Assembly: GCF_000024005.1 (NCBI RefSeq)
Contig: NC_013132.1
Coordinates: 310,001 to 374,000, forward strand
Origin: Chitinophaga pinensis DSM 2588
GTDB taxonomy: Bacteria; Bacteroidota; Bacteroidia; Chitinophagales; Chitinophagaceae
DNA length: 64,000 nucleotides
Direction: 5' to 3'
In this document: positions 17,743 to 24,567 of the stretch, one piece after another
How the letters are laid out: every line of letters begins with the position of its first letter
Position numbering within the stretch: position 1 is the stretch's first letter
Made by a program: the position numbers and the translations under genes
Notes under the pieces: generated by a model
What the model was told of the DNA's origin: nothing
Database searches by the model: none
The model's input: the letters and a program-made list of their open reading frames with translations, nothing else

Positions 17743-19110
17743 ATGATAACAGATCAGCATAACACTTTCAGACAGCTATTAAACCAGAAAAATCCCAGGA
17801 CCTCCAGGCGCGGGCATTTCTGGATAACAGGCGAGCGGGTACAACTAAATGAAAAGACTTACCAGCGTGGACCAATGTTCGTTGACTGGGAAATGCCTGT
17901 TCAGGTGACACAACCTTACCCTATCGTACTTATACATGGCGGTCTGTTGCAAAGTACAGAATGGATGGATACACCTGACGGACGTCCCGGGTGGGCAGAA
18001 CGTCTTGTAGAAGCAGGATACCCCGTATTTGTAGTCGACAGGCCAGGGCACGGCAGGTCTCATACACACCCTGATATTGTAGGACCAGTCGGAACACCTT
18101 TTTCGTATGAAGACGGCCGGCATGTCTTTTTCCCACCTGAAGATGCCGCTATTCAGACCCAATGGCCCTTTGCAGAAGATGATGAAGCTGCGATGGACAG
18201 TTTCATTGCGCCATTCGGTCCGCTGCCCGCTGACCTGGCAACTTCACAGGAAATGGATACAAAACGCCTCTGTCAGTTGCTGGACAAAATTGGCCCTGCT
18301 ATCCTCATGACACACTCCGCTTCAGGCCCACTTGGCTGGTCAGTGGCAGATCGTCGTCCGACCCTGGTTAAAGCGATTGTAACTGTTGAGCCTATGGGGC
18401 CGCCATTTGCCTACACGCATGGACTAGGATCCCTGGACTGGGGCTTAACCGCTATACCAGTCAACTATCAACCACAGAGAACCAGTGCAGAGGAAGTGAA
18501 GCATGCTGATCCTGCCACACTGCAAATACCCGCCATGAAAGGACTACCGATAGCCGTAGTCAGCGGAGAGGCATCAGCATTTGCCCGTTTTTCCCCACTT
18601 ATCGTTGATTTCCTGATCAACGCCGGCGCCGCGGCTGAAGCACTGCACCTCCCGGACTATGGTATATTGGGCAATGGTCACGGACTGATATATGAAACCA
18701 ATTCCGACGAGGCACTTCAGCCGGTACTACATTGGCTGAACAATAAAATAAATGACAGGAGTACCCCTGATACAACAAATACAGAGGATATCCCGGTAAG
18801 CAGGGAAAGCACCATGTTTGTTACTTATTATCACGACGGGACTACCTGGTTTGACCGCGATTATTACGTTCAAAAACACCTGCCGCTGGTCAAGGATGCC
18901 TGGAAGGAGTATGGACTTATTGAGGCTACCGCACTTTTCCAATCTGAAAATACTGCAGGCAAGGGCGTTATTTGTACATGCATCTGCAAGTTCAGGAATG
19001 AAGCGGCGATGCATAGTATATTTAACTTACCGGAAACCGTGGCGGTAATGGAAGATATCACCAATTTTACAGACATCGTACCATCACAATACTTTGCGAT
19101 GCCCCGTTGA
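17743..19110 (+). CDS. alpha/beta hydrolase fused to an EthD-type domain
   Basis: 455 aa. Residues about 50-330 are an alpha/beta hydrolase: IVLIHGGLLQSTEWMDT, VDRPGHGRS, nucleophile elbow MTHSASGPLG, and a late His in LGNGHGLIY. Residues about 345-455 form a separate dimeric ferredoxin-like domain (FVTYYHDGTTWFDRDYYVQKHLPLVKDAWKEYGL), matching the EthD family. EthD domains take part in degradation of ethers and polyketide-like compounds. The fusion suggests two consecutive steps or substrate handling. It is preceded by the SDR and followed by a terminator. Confidence 0.82.
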   Translation: MITDQHNTFRQLLNQKNPRTSRRGHFWITGERVQLNEKTYQRGPMFVDWEMPVQVTQPYPIVLIHGGLLQSTEWMDTPDGRPGWAERLVEAGYPVFVVDRPGHGRSHTHPDIVGPVGTPFSYEDGRHVFFPPEDAAIQTQWPFAEDDEAAMDSFIAPFGPLPADLATSQEMDTKRLCQLLDKIGPAILMTHSASGPLGWSVADRRPTLVKAIVTVEPMGPPFAYTHGLGSLDWGLTAIPVNYQPQRTSAEEVKHADPATLQIPAMKGLPIAVVSGEASAFARFSPLIVDFLINAGAAAEALHLPDYGILGNGHGLIYETNSDEALQPVLHWLNNKINDRSTPDTTNTEDIPVSRESTMFVTYYHDGTTWFDRDYYVQKHLPLVKDAWKEYGLIEATALFQSENTAGKGVICTCICKFRNEAAMHSIFNLPETVAVMEDITNFTDIVPSQYFAMPR

Positions 19111-19148
19111 TGTATCGAATCATGTTATTCATTAGAAAAAGGCCTGCT

Positions 19149-19192
19149 AAAAGGGGGCAAATCATTATCAATATGATTTGTCCCTTTTTCGT
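19149..19192 (+). terminator. intrinsic terminator after the hydrolase-EthD gene
   Basis: A long stem of about 15 bp with one G-T wobble (AAGGGGGCAAATCAT against ATGATTTGTCCCTTTTT) is followed by a T-rich tract. It lies about 40 bp after the stop at 19110. Confidence 0.85.
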
Positions 19193-19506
19193 TTTAAGTC
19201 CAAAATATTTCACTACGCATAAAGGATAGTAAGTGACCCTTTATCTTTGATAAAGCTAAGCCAAAACAGATAGTTTATGTTTATGAGGACCATTACACGC
19301 TGCTTACCTATACCCACACTGAAATTCAAACGAAACGCTTTCTAACACCTTATTGACTGGGTTACCCCCTCAGTGAGCACCTATTTCTAATCACCAGATT
19401 AGCAGGTAGTTACCGGCGTCCATACAATCCGGCACTACCTGGATAGTACTCCCTGTTATTTATACACCGATATCACCTTATCCACAAATAAAAGCATTAG
19501 AAGACT
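19193..19506. other. intergenic region without recognised gene
   Basis: 314 bp between a terminator and the small gene at 19507. A TATCTTTG at 19242-19249 fits the -7 consensus TAnnTTTG, but no good -33 partner is visible. It would give a leader of about 250 nt. Nothing else was recognised. Confidence 0.3.
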
Positions 19507-19818
19507 ATGAGAGGACAACAATCCCTATTTGACAATTATATTGAAAAACCCGTCAAGAAAACGACAAGAAAAGGACGTTCATCTGATATGATAGCCCTCA
19601 GGGACGAGTGTCTGCTACACAGATATTATTATCATATTAAGCTACAGGGCAAACGCTACGATATCGCTATTCAGGAATTATCCAGTGAATTCTGGATCAA
19701 AAACAGCAATATCATCTATCGTCTGCAATATAATAGTGAAAGACTGGAACAGATCATGAAGCTGGAACAACCAGATCTCAAACAATTAAAAGTTTTATAT
19801 CCCTGGTTGGCCTGGTAA
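19507..19818 (+). CDS. hypothetical protein, possible DNA-binding protein
   Basis: 103 aa, basic N-terminus (FDNYIEKPVKKTTRKGRSSDM), then ALRDECLLHRYYYHIKLQGKRYDIAIQELSSEFWIKNSNIIYRL. The last part resembles a helix-turn-helix (RYDIAIQELSSEF as helices 1-2, NSNIIYRL as helix 3). I recall similar small proteins in Bacteroidota genomes but no named family. It is the closest plus-strand gene before the tail cluster and may regulate it; this is inference. Its stop codon lies inside the 56-bp palindrome. Confidence 0.6.
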   Translation: MRGQQSLFDNYIEKPVKKTTRKGRSSDMIALRDECLLHRYYYHIKLQGKRYDIAIQELSSEFWIKNSNIIYRLQYNSERLEQIMKLEQPDLKQLKVLYPWLAW

Positions 19819-19866
19819 GCAATAAAAAACCGCTGCAATTGCAGCGGTTTTTTATTGCTTACCAGG
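19811..19866. terminator. 56-bp perfect palindrome, bidirectional terminator
   Basis: Arms of 28 nt (19811-19838 and 19839-19866) are exact reverse complements with no spacer. The core is CCGCTGCAATTGCAGCGG flanked by A6 and T6 runs, so it can end transcription from both sides. It includes the TAA stop of the plus gene (19816-19818) and ends 1 nt before the stop of the minus gene (19868-19870). Confidence 0.9.
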
Positions 19867-19867
19867 A

Positions 19868-20362
19868 TTATTTCTTTCTGATGAAAATGCGCCCTAAAGT
19901 GCCTTCAAATCCAGCATAAGTGGATTCATAATCCGTTCGTACACTGATAATTTCTCCATCCTTGTTAACCGCCATATAAACATCTTCAGGCTTCTTAGTC
20001 TTTACTTTTTTATCATAAAGATTGGCATACAGTTCTATGATATCAGGAATACTTCCTGTGATACTCACCTCATATATGATATCCGCCTTTGTTTCCTCAT
20101 CCTTGTTAAATTCTATAATAATGCGTCTGGCATCACTATCAGGGCTTTTGAGGGATACCTGCATTCTTGAGCGATTAGTATTTGTATTTGCACTGTCGGG
20201 CGCTTTCAGGTGCATTGTCTGCGCAATAGTACCGGCAAATCCATATGCCTCCGAGAATGGTTTTCCTAATACCTTTAACTGTTGTGCATTAGAAGAGGTA
20301 AAAATAAAACAGGATGCAAGGAGCATCAGTGTACAGCAGGCTTTCAATATAAAACGTTTCAT
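19868..20362 (-). CDS. hypothetical exported protein
   Basis: 164 aa with a clear signal peptide (residues 1-26, MKRFILKACCTLMLLASCFIF then TSSNAQ). The mature part is a small, probably beta-rich domain ending GFEGTLGRIFIRKK. No catalytic motif or known family was recognised. It converges with the gene at 19507 at the palindrome. Upstream is the tail-terminator-like gene on the same strand (104-bp gap). It is more likely a host gene than a tail component because it is exported. Confidence 0.6.
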   Translation of the reverse strand: MKRFILKACCTLMLLASCFIFTSSNAQQLKVLGKPFSEAYGFAGTIAQTMHLKAPDSANTNTNRSRMQVSLKSPDSDARRIIIEFNKDEETKADIIYEVSITGSIPDIIELYANLYDKKVKTKKPEDVYMAVNKDGEIISVRTDYESTYAGFEGTLGRIFIRKK

Positions 20363-20466
20363 AGTTGAATTGGTTTGGCTAACAGATTATAAGATCTAAA
20401 TATAGATAAATAAAATCAGAACATATCAATTCCTACCTTACCCTGTTAGCCAACCCAATCTCCTTA

Positions 20467-20955
20467 TCAGGACAATAATTCCAGTGGTGGCTTTTCGATC
20501 TCACTGGTTACCGCCGGCAGGGGACTTTCATGAAAGTTCAGACTGTAAGTGAGCACGCGTACACGAAAGGCATCATCCCTGTCTTCTGTGCTCACACCAA
20601 TACGTGTTAACGGTGCGATTGTTCCGTCTGTCCATCCCTGTAATGCCTGATGCAATTTCAGTTCCGCTTCATAATGACTAAGCGCCGTCGGTGTATCCAG
20701 GAAACTGGACCCGTTGGCATTCGTCACCAGAAACACCATCCTGCATTGCAATTCACCGGACGCTGCCTGTACAAACCCCGTCAGCTCTGAGTACGTCAGG
20801 TTCGTAAAATCAAGAAATGCACAAGGCCATACTGAAGGGTTGCCATTGTAATTCTCTGTTTGTGAAAGTTCGGGGTATACACCTTTAATTAAAGGTACAC
20901 TGGACTCAATACGCGCTTCCAAAGCAAGGAAGAGATTCGAAAATAAACTATCCAT
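20467..20955 (-). CDS. phage tail terminator/completion-like protein
   Basis: 162 aa, cytosolic. The pattern (short N-terminal helix LFLALEARIES, then WPCAFLDFTNLTYSEL, ELQCRMVFLVTNAN, HYEAELKLHQALQGW, FRVRVLTYSLNFHES) resembles small tail terminator or completion proteins of the Mu gp37/lambda gpU type seen in Bacteroidota tail loci. It points away from the rest of the cluster, which is unusual, and shares a 272-bp divergent region with the lysis genes. The assignment rests on context and overall pattern, not on a diagnostic motif. Confidence 0.45.
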   Translation of the reverse strand: MDSLFSNLFLALEARIESSVPLIKGVYPELSQTENYNGNPSVWPCAFLDFTNLTYSELTGFVQAASGELQCRMVFLVTNANGSSFLDTPTALSHYEAELKLHQALQGWTDGTIAPLTRIGVSTEDRDDAFRVRVLTYSLNFHESPLPAVTSEIEKPPLELLS

Positions 20956-21227
20956 TTTTATTGTTTGAGGTTATCATTTTTTTATTGGTTAACGAATGTA
21001 AAGGTCGGTGCAATAAGCCTCTTTTCCGCCTGCAATTTTAATGATTGAACAGCGATTGATTTATGATTATACAATAAAAGAATAAGCATTATTTCCTGAT
21101 TTTTTCAACGTCCGTTAATGTCGTTCCTTTGTATTGTAATCGCTTGCTGACAGTAAGTAAACCCTAAAAAAAGCTGTTTCGAAAAAAAGATAATATAGTG
21201 ATCGGGCAGTGATAATGTTAACCTCAG
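20956..21227. promoter_or_regulatory. divergent promoter region of the tail cluster
   Basis: A 272-bp A/T-rich spacer that must hold the start signal for the plus-strand tail operon, since all genes 21228-35739 are close and co-directional. A near-match TTCCTTTG to TAnnTTTG is at 21124-21131. No repressor gene or clear operator was recognised. Confidence 0.35.
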
Positions 21228-21479
21228 ATGTTACTATTAAATGCAATCATACACACAGATCCTGAGCAGACCGTCTTACAGCGGATCGGAGACCAGGCAT
21301 TTTCAGTAGTCGTTTTAGTAGGCATAGCGTGGATATTATGGAAACGCCAGATAAAACTGGAAGACCGTCTAACGCAATATCTCGATGACGATCGTGAAAA
21401 AATGCTGGGCGTGATAGAGAACAACACGAAAGTGATGGAGCGGCTGGAAGACGCGCTGAGCAGGAGTAGTCCCCGTTAA
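21228..21479 (+). CDS. holin-like small membrane protein
   Basis: 83 aa. One transmembrane segment (about residues 23-38, AFSVVVLVGIAWILW) is followed by a charged coiled-coil-like tail: KRQIKLEDRLTQYLDDDREKMLGVIENNTKVMERLEDAL. This one-TM plus acidic/basic helix pattern is that of small BhlA/UviB-type holin-like proteins often placed next to phage amidases. It lies 4 nt before the amidase gene. Its role would be to release the amidase through the inner membrane; inferred from size, topology and position. Confidence 0.65.
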   Translation: MLLLNAIIHTDPEQTVLQRIGDQAFSVVVLVGIAWILWKRQIKLEDRLTQYLDDDREKMLGVIENNTKVMERLEDALSRSSPR

Positions 21480-21483
21480 CAAA

Positions 21484-21894
21484 ATGCGTAGAATAGACTT
21501 TATTGTTATCCATTGTACTGCGACCTCTCAGGATACTCGTCCTGAAGCAATCCGGAATTACTGGAAAGAATATCTCAAATGGAAAAGTCCCGGTTATCAC
21601 TACCTGATTGAAGCATCAGGTAATGTAATACAACTGGCAACAGAAGATCGTGTCTGCAACGGCGTAGCAGGATATAATGCAAATAGCATCCACGTCAGTT
21701 ATATCGGCGGAGTAGATGCTGATAACAGGCCATTAGATAACAGAACGATCGCACAACAAGACGCAATGAGAACATTGGTCACGCTATTAAAGCAACAATA
21801 TCCGCAAGCGCGGATCCAGGGCCACCGGGACTTTCCATTTGTTAAAAAAGCTTGCCCATCTTTTGATGCACGTGAAGCATTCAGTGATTTATAA
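21484..21894 (+). CDS. N-acetylmuramoyl-L-alanine amidase (T7 lysozyme-like endolysin)
   Basis: 136 aa, one Amidase_2 domain. Zinc ligands are visible as H10 (FIVIHCTAT), H114 (GHRDF) and C124 (KKACPSFD). The catalytic Lys is at 122, and the substrate-loop GYHYLI is present at 37-42. There is no signal peptide, so it needs a holin or cell damage to reach the murein. It cleaves the amide between MurNAc and the stem peptide. With the holin-like gene upstream it forms the lysis module of the tail cluster. Confidence 0.92.
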   Translation: MRRIDFIVIHCTATSQDTRPEAIRNYWKEYLKWKSPGYHYLIEASGNVIQLATEDRVCNGVAGYNANSIHVSYIGGVDADNRPLDNRTIAQQDAMRTLVTLLKQQYPQARIQGHRDFPFVKKACPSFDAREAFSDL

Positions 21895-21905
21895 AAAACA
21901 TACCT

Positions 21906-22337
21906 ATGGCATTTTGCAGAAAAACCCGCTCAAAGATCAAGCAGGTATTACAACAATTTGATGCATTCATTGAACGTCATGCTGAAGAAGCATTGCGCGT
22001 CACAAAAACCATCAAATCATTATTGGAAAGCCCGCTGGTCAACTTACTGGAAGCAATCATTCCAGGAGACGCTGACACAATATTCAAGAACAAAGTATTA
22101 CAGGCGCTGGAGACAGGCATTGATACCCTGAACATCGTGAATACCTGCCGGCAGGAGCCAAACCTTGATGCAAAACTTGTATGCTTCGTAAAAGCACTCA
22201 AAGAAGTATCACCCGATCTGCAGGACGCAGTACTTCAGAAATTACAAAGCATTCTTTTGCGCGAGCTGGATGGCAATACCAGGAAGCAGAATATTTACGA
22301 CCTGTTTAGTCAGGCCGCTTATAGCAACAGTAAATAG
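21906..22337 (+). CDS. hypothetical helical protein of the tail cluster
   Basis: 143 aa, predicted largely alpha-helical (KQVLQQFDAFIERHAEEALRVTKTIKSLLESPLVNLLEAI...). No transmembrane segment, signal or known motif was seen. It lies 11 nt after the amidase and 38 nt before the sheath gene, so it belongs to the same operon. It may be an accessory of lysis or a tail-assembly factor. I know of no named family. Confidence 0.6.
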   Translation: MAFCRKTRSKIKQVLQQFDAFIERHAEEALRVTKTIKSLLESPLVNLLEAIIPGDADTIFKNKVLQALETGIDTLNIVNTCRQEPNLDAKLVCFVKALKEVSPDLQDAVLQKLQSILLRELDGNTRKQNIYDLFSQAAYSNSK

Positions 22338-22375
22338 CAATTCAAACCAATTACAATGACCAAAAAAAGTAAGAA

Positions 22376-23545
22376 ATGGCATTACCAAAAGTAGCAATTA
22401 CATTAGGAAACGGCAATCTGGGAGCAAGCGCTGCAACCGATGATGGTGTAGCAGGACTGGTACTGACCGGCGTAGCAACCGCTGGTCTTCCGCTGGGTAC
22501 ACCCAAGGTGATCTTCAGTCTGAGTGAAGCACAGGATCTCGGTATTCTAGCAACAGGCAGCAACGCCAGCGCACACCGCCACATCAGGGAATTCTATGAT
22601 ATCGCAGGAGAAGGCGCTGAACTGTATATCATGACTGTAGCAGATACAGTTACGCTTACACAAATGGCTGACCTGACAAACGCAACAGGCGCTGCAAAAC
22701 TGCTGGACGCAGCACAGGGGCGTATCAGATTATTAGGTCTTACCCGCACACCTGCAGCTTCCTATATCCCAGGATTAACAGACGGTCTGGACAAAGACAG
22801 TCTGGATGCTATCTCCAAAGCACAGCAACTGGCACTGGCCTATGGCGTACAGTACAAACCCGTACGTGTACTGATCGAAGGACGTAAACTGGATACAACC
22901 AATCTCGCTACACTGAAAGATCTACGTACCTACACTGCTAACCATGCAGGTGTTGTTATCGGCAGCACCACTAACGATGGTAGCGCTTCTGTAGGATTAG
23001 TACTCGGACGTGCAGCATCTATCCCTGTACAGCGCAACCTCGGCCGCGTTAAAGATGGCGCATTGCCAATCCTGTCCGCTTACGTAAACACTGCAAAAGC
23101 AGAAGACCTGACATCCGGCGATCTGCTGCACGACAAAGGTTACATCTTCCTGCGCACGTTTGTTGGCCGCTCTGGTTATTACCTGAATGATGATCCGATG
23201 TGTGCTCCTGTTACAGACGACTACAGCCAGCTGGCATTAGGCAGGGTAATAGACAAAGCCACTATCGTCGCTTATCAGACTTACGTAGAAGAACTGAACG
23301 ATGAGATCACTATCGACGAAAGCGGTAAGATCAGCGTACCTGTTATCAAGTACCTGCAAAACAAAATCGAGTCAGCGGTAAACCTGGCAATGGAAGACGA
23401 GATCAGTTCTTTCAGCGCATACATTGACGCCAGTCAGAACGTTCTCAGCACCGGTAAGCTCACCGTTAAGGCAGCTATTGTACCAATGGGATATACTAAG
23501 ACAATCGAAGTATTACTCGGCTTCACCAATCCTGCTCTCCAGTAA
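22376..23545 (+). CDS. contractile tail sheath protein (DUF2586-like)
   Basis: 389 aa. Start MALPKVAITLGNGNLG, with a Gly/Ala-rich N-terminus, an internal YGVQYKPVRVLIEGRKL, and GYIFLRTFVGRSGYYLNDDPMCAPVTDDYSQLALGRVIDKA near the C-terminal third, as in DUF2586 sheath-like proteins. It ends with a small beta domain (LTVKAAIVPMGYTKTIEVLLGF), typical of sheath subunits donating a C-terminal strand. About 390 aa is normal for compact sheaths. It is followed directly by the tube gene, the standard sheath-tube order of contractile tails. Confidence 0.85.
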   Translation: MALPKVAITLGNGNLGASAATDDGVAGLVLTGVATAGLPLGTPKVIFSLSEAQDLGILATGSNASAHRHIREFYDIAGEGAELYIMTVADTVTLTQMADLTNATGAAKLLDAAQGRIRLLGLTRTPAASYIPGLTDGLDKDSLDAISKAQQLALAYGVQYKPVRVLIEGRKLDTTNLATLKDLRTYTANHAGVVIGSTTNDGSASVGLVLGRAASIPVQRNLGRVKDGALPILSAYVNTAKAEDLTSGDLLHDKGYIFLRTFVGRSGYYLNDDPMCAPVTDDYSQLALGRVIDKATIVAYQTYVEELNDEITIDESGKISVPVIKYLQNKIESAVNLAMEDEISSFSAYIDASQNVLSTGKLTVKAAIVPMGYTKTIEVLLGFTNPALQ

Positions 23546-23575
23546 TCCTGTTATTCACTTAAAAAAAGAACCAAT

Positions 23576-23998
23576 ATGATTTTTGACAACAAAGAATGTA
23601 CCTGGGCCAACATGAAAGTAGTAGTGCTCGGTAAAGAATTAACAGGCATCCGTGGCATCAAATACAAACTGATGCAGGAAAAAGAACATCTGCATGGCGC
23701 AGGTGATGAGCCAATCGGTATTCAACGCGGTAAACGCACCTATGAAGGCGAAATTAAACTGCTGAAATTTGAATACGATGTACTTGCTGATGCCGTAAGA
23801 CTTGCTGGTGGCAGAGATCTGCTGGACCTTACAGCCGACATCATCGTTACTTATGTAAAAGATGGTCTGTCTGTTCCACGTACTGATATCATCCGCGGTT
23901 TCCAGTTCAAAGAGTTTGAAAAAGGCTGGGAACAAGGCGCGAAATTCATGGAGATCACCATGCCGATCGTTTTCATGGGACTGCAACAGAACGTATAA
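23576..23998 (+). CDS. tail tube protein
   Basis: 140 aa. Pattern: NKECTWANMKVVVLGKELTGIRGIKYKLMQEKEHLHGAGDEPIGIQRGKRTYEGEIKLLKFEYDVL, then a C-terminal strand pair. This fits the tube fold (beta barrel forming hexameric rings) and its invariant position after the sheath. Small tube proteins of this form occur in Bacteroidota contractile tails. It forms the inner conduit polymerised to a length set by the tape measure at 24568. Confidence 0.8.
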   Translation: MIFDNKECTWANMKVVVLGKELTGIRGIKYKLMQEKEHLHGAGDEPIGIQRGKRTYEGEIKLLKFEYDVLADAVRLAGGRDLLDLTADIIVTYVKDGLSVPRTDIIRGFQFKEFEKGWEQGAKFMEITMPIVFMGLQQNV

Positions 23999-24052
23999 TA
24001 AACATAGCACGATCACCTTATTTTAAATAAATACCTATACACTTAACAGATT

Positions 24053-24364
24053 ATGACAGTAGAAAAACCGGTAGCAATTACCAAAGAACATATTGAAGCC
24101 TGGAAGCAGAAATACAAAGATGTATTCAAGCTGACTGCTGCTGATGGAAAAACAGGTTATTGCAGAAAGCCCAACAGAGATGAAGTAAGCTATGCCATGA
24201 CCCTGATCGCAGGCGATCCGCTGGCGTATCATGAAACCATCCTGAAAGCAACCTGGCTGGGCGGAGACGATGAAATACTAAATGATAAGTCTTACCTGTA
24301 CGGCCTGGGCGCGCAACTGGATAAACTGCTGGAAGCGAAGAAGGTTGAAGTGGAAAAGCTCTAA
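24053..24364 (+). CDS. tail assembly chaperone, zero-frame product
   Basis: 103 aa, acidic and helical (EAWKQKYKDVFKLTAADGKTGYCRKPNRDEVSYAMTL). It sits between the tube and tape-measure genes, the fixed position of tail assembly chaperones (lambda G, Mu gp41, P2 E). The stop at 24362-24364 is followed by an open reading frame in the -1 register without a start codon. The product would bind the tape measure and promote tube polymerisation around it. Shift site: GGAAAAG at 24352-24358. Confidence 0.8.
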   Translation: MTVEKPVAITKEHIEAWKQKYKDVFKLTAADGKTGYCRKPNRDEVSYAMTLIAGDPLAYHETILKATWLGGDDEILNDKSYLYGLGAQLDKLLEAKKVEVEKL

Positions 24365-24543
24365 GCGAGGCGTCCGGCGAATTTGATAAAAACCCGCTCG
24401 GGTATATTCAAACGCTGTTCGAATATTATCTGCCCCAGGTTGACACCTCGCAGCTGACTGATGCTCAGTGGGCAGAAAAATTTGCACAACTGCACGACAT
24501 CCGGCAGCGGGAGCTAAAAGGATTGCCATTACTCTCAAGGTAG
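24358..24543 (+). CDS. -1 frameshift extension of the tail assembly chaperone
   Basis: A 61-codon frame in the -1 register relative to the chaperone, ending with TAG at 24541-24543. It becomes open just after a TGA at 24346-24348 and has no ATG/GTG/TTG near its beginning. The tail reads NPLGYIQTLFEYYLPQVD and WAEKFAQLHDIRQREL, chaperone-like and similar in style to GT-type extensions. Slippage at G-GAA-AAG would make a ~164-aa long form in a minority of products. It is the known arrangement in dsDNA phage tail operons. Confidence 0.75.
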   Translation, partial: ALSEASGEFDKNPLGYIQTLFEYYLPQVDTSQLTDAQWAEKFAQLHDIRQRELKGLPLLSR

Positions 24544-24567
24544 AGATCGTGCTAAAAAAATTAAAAA

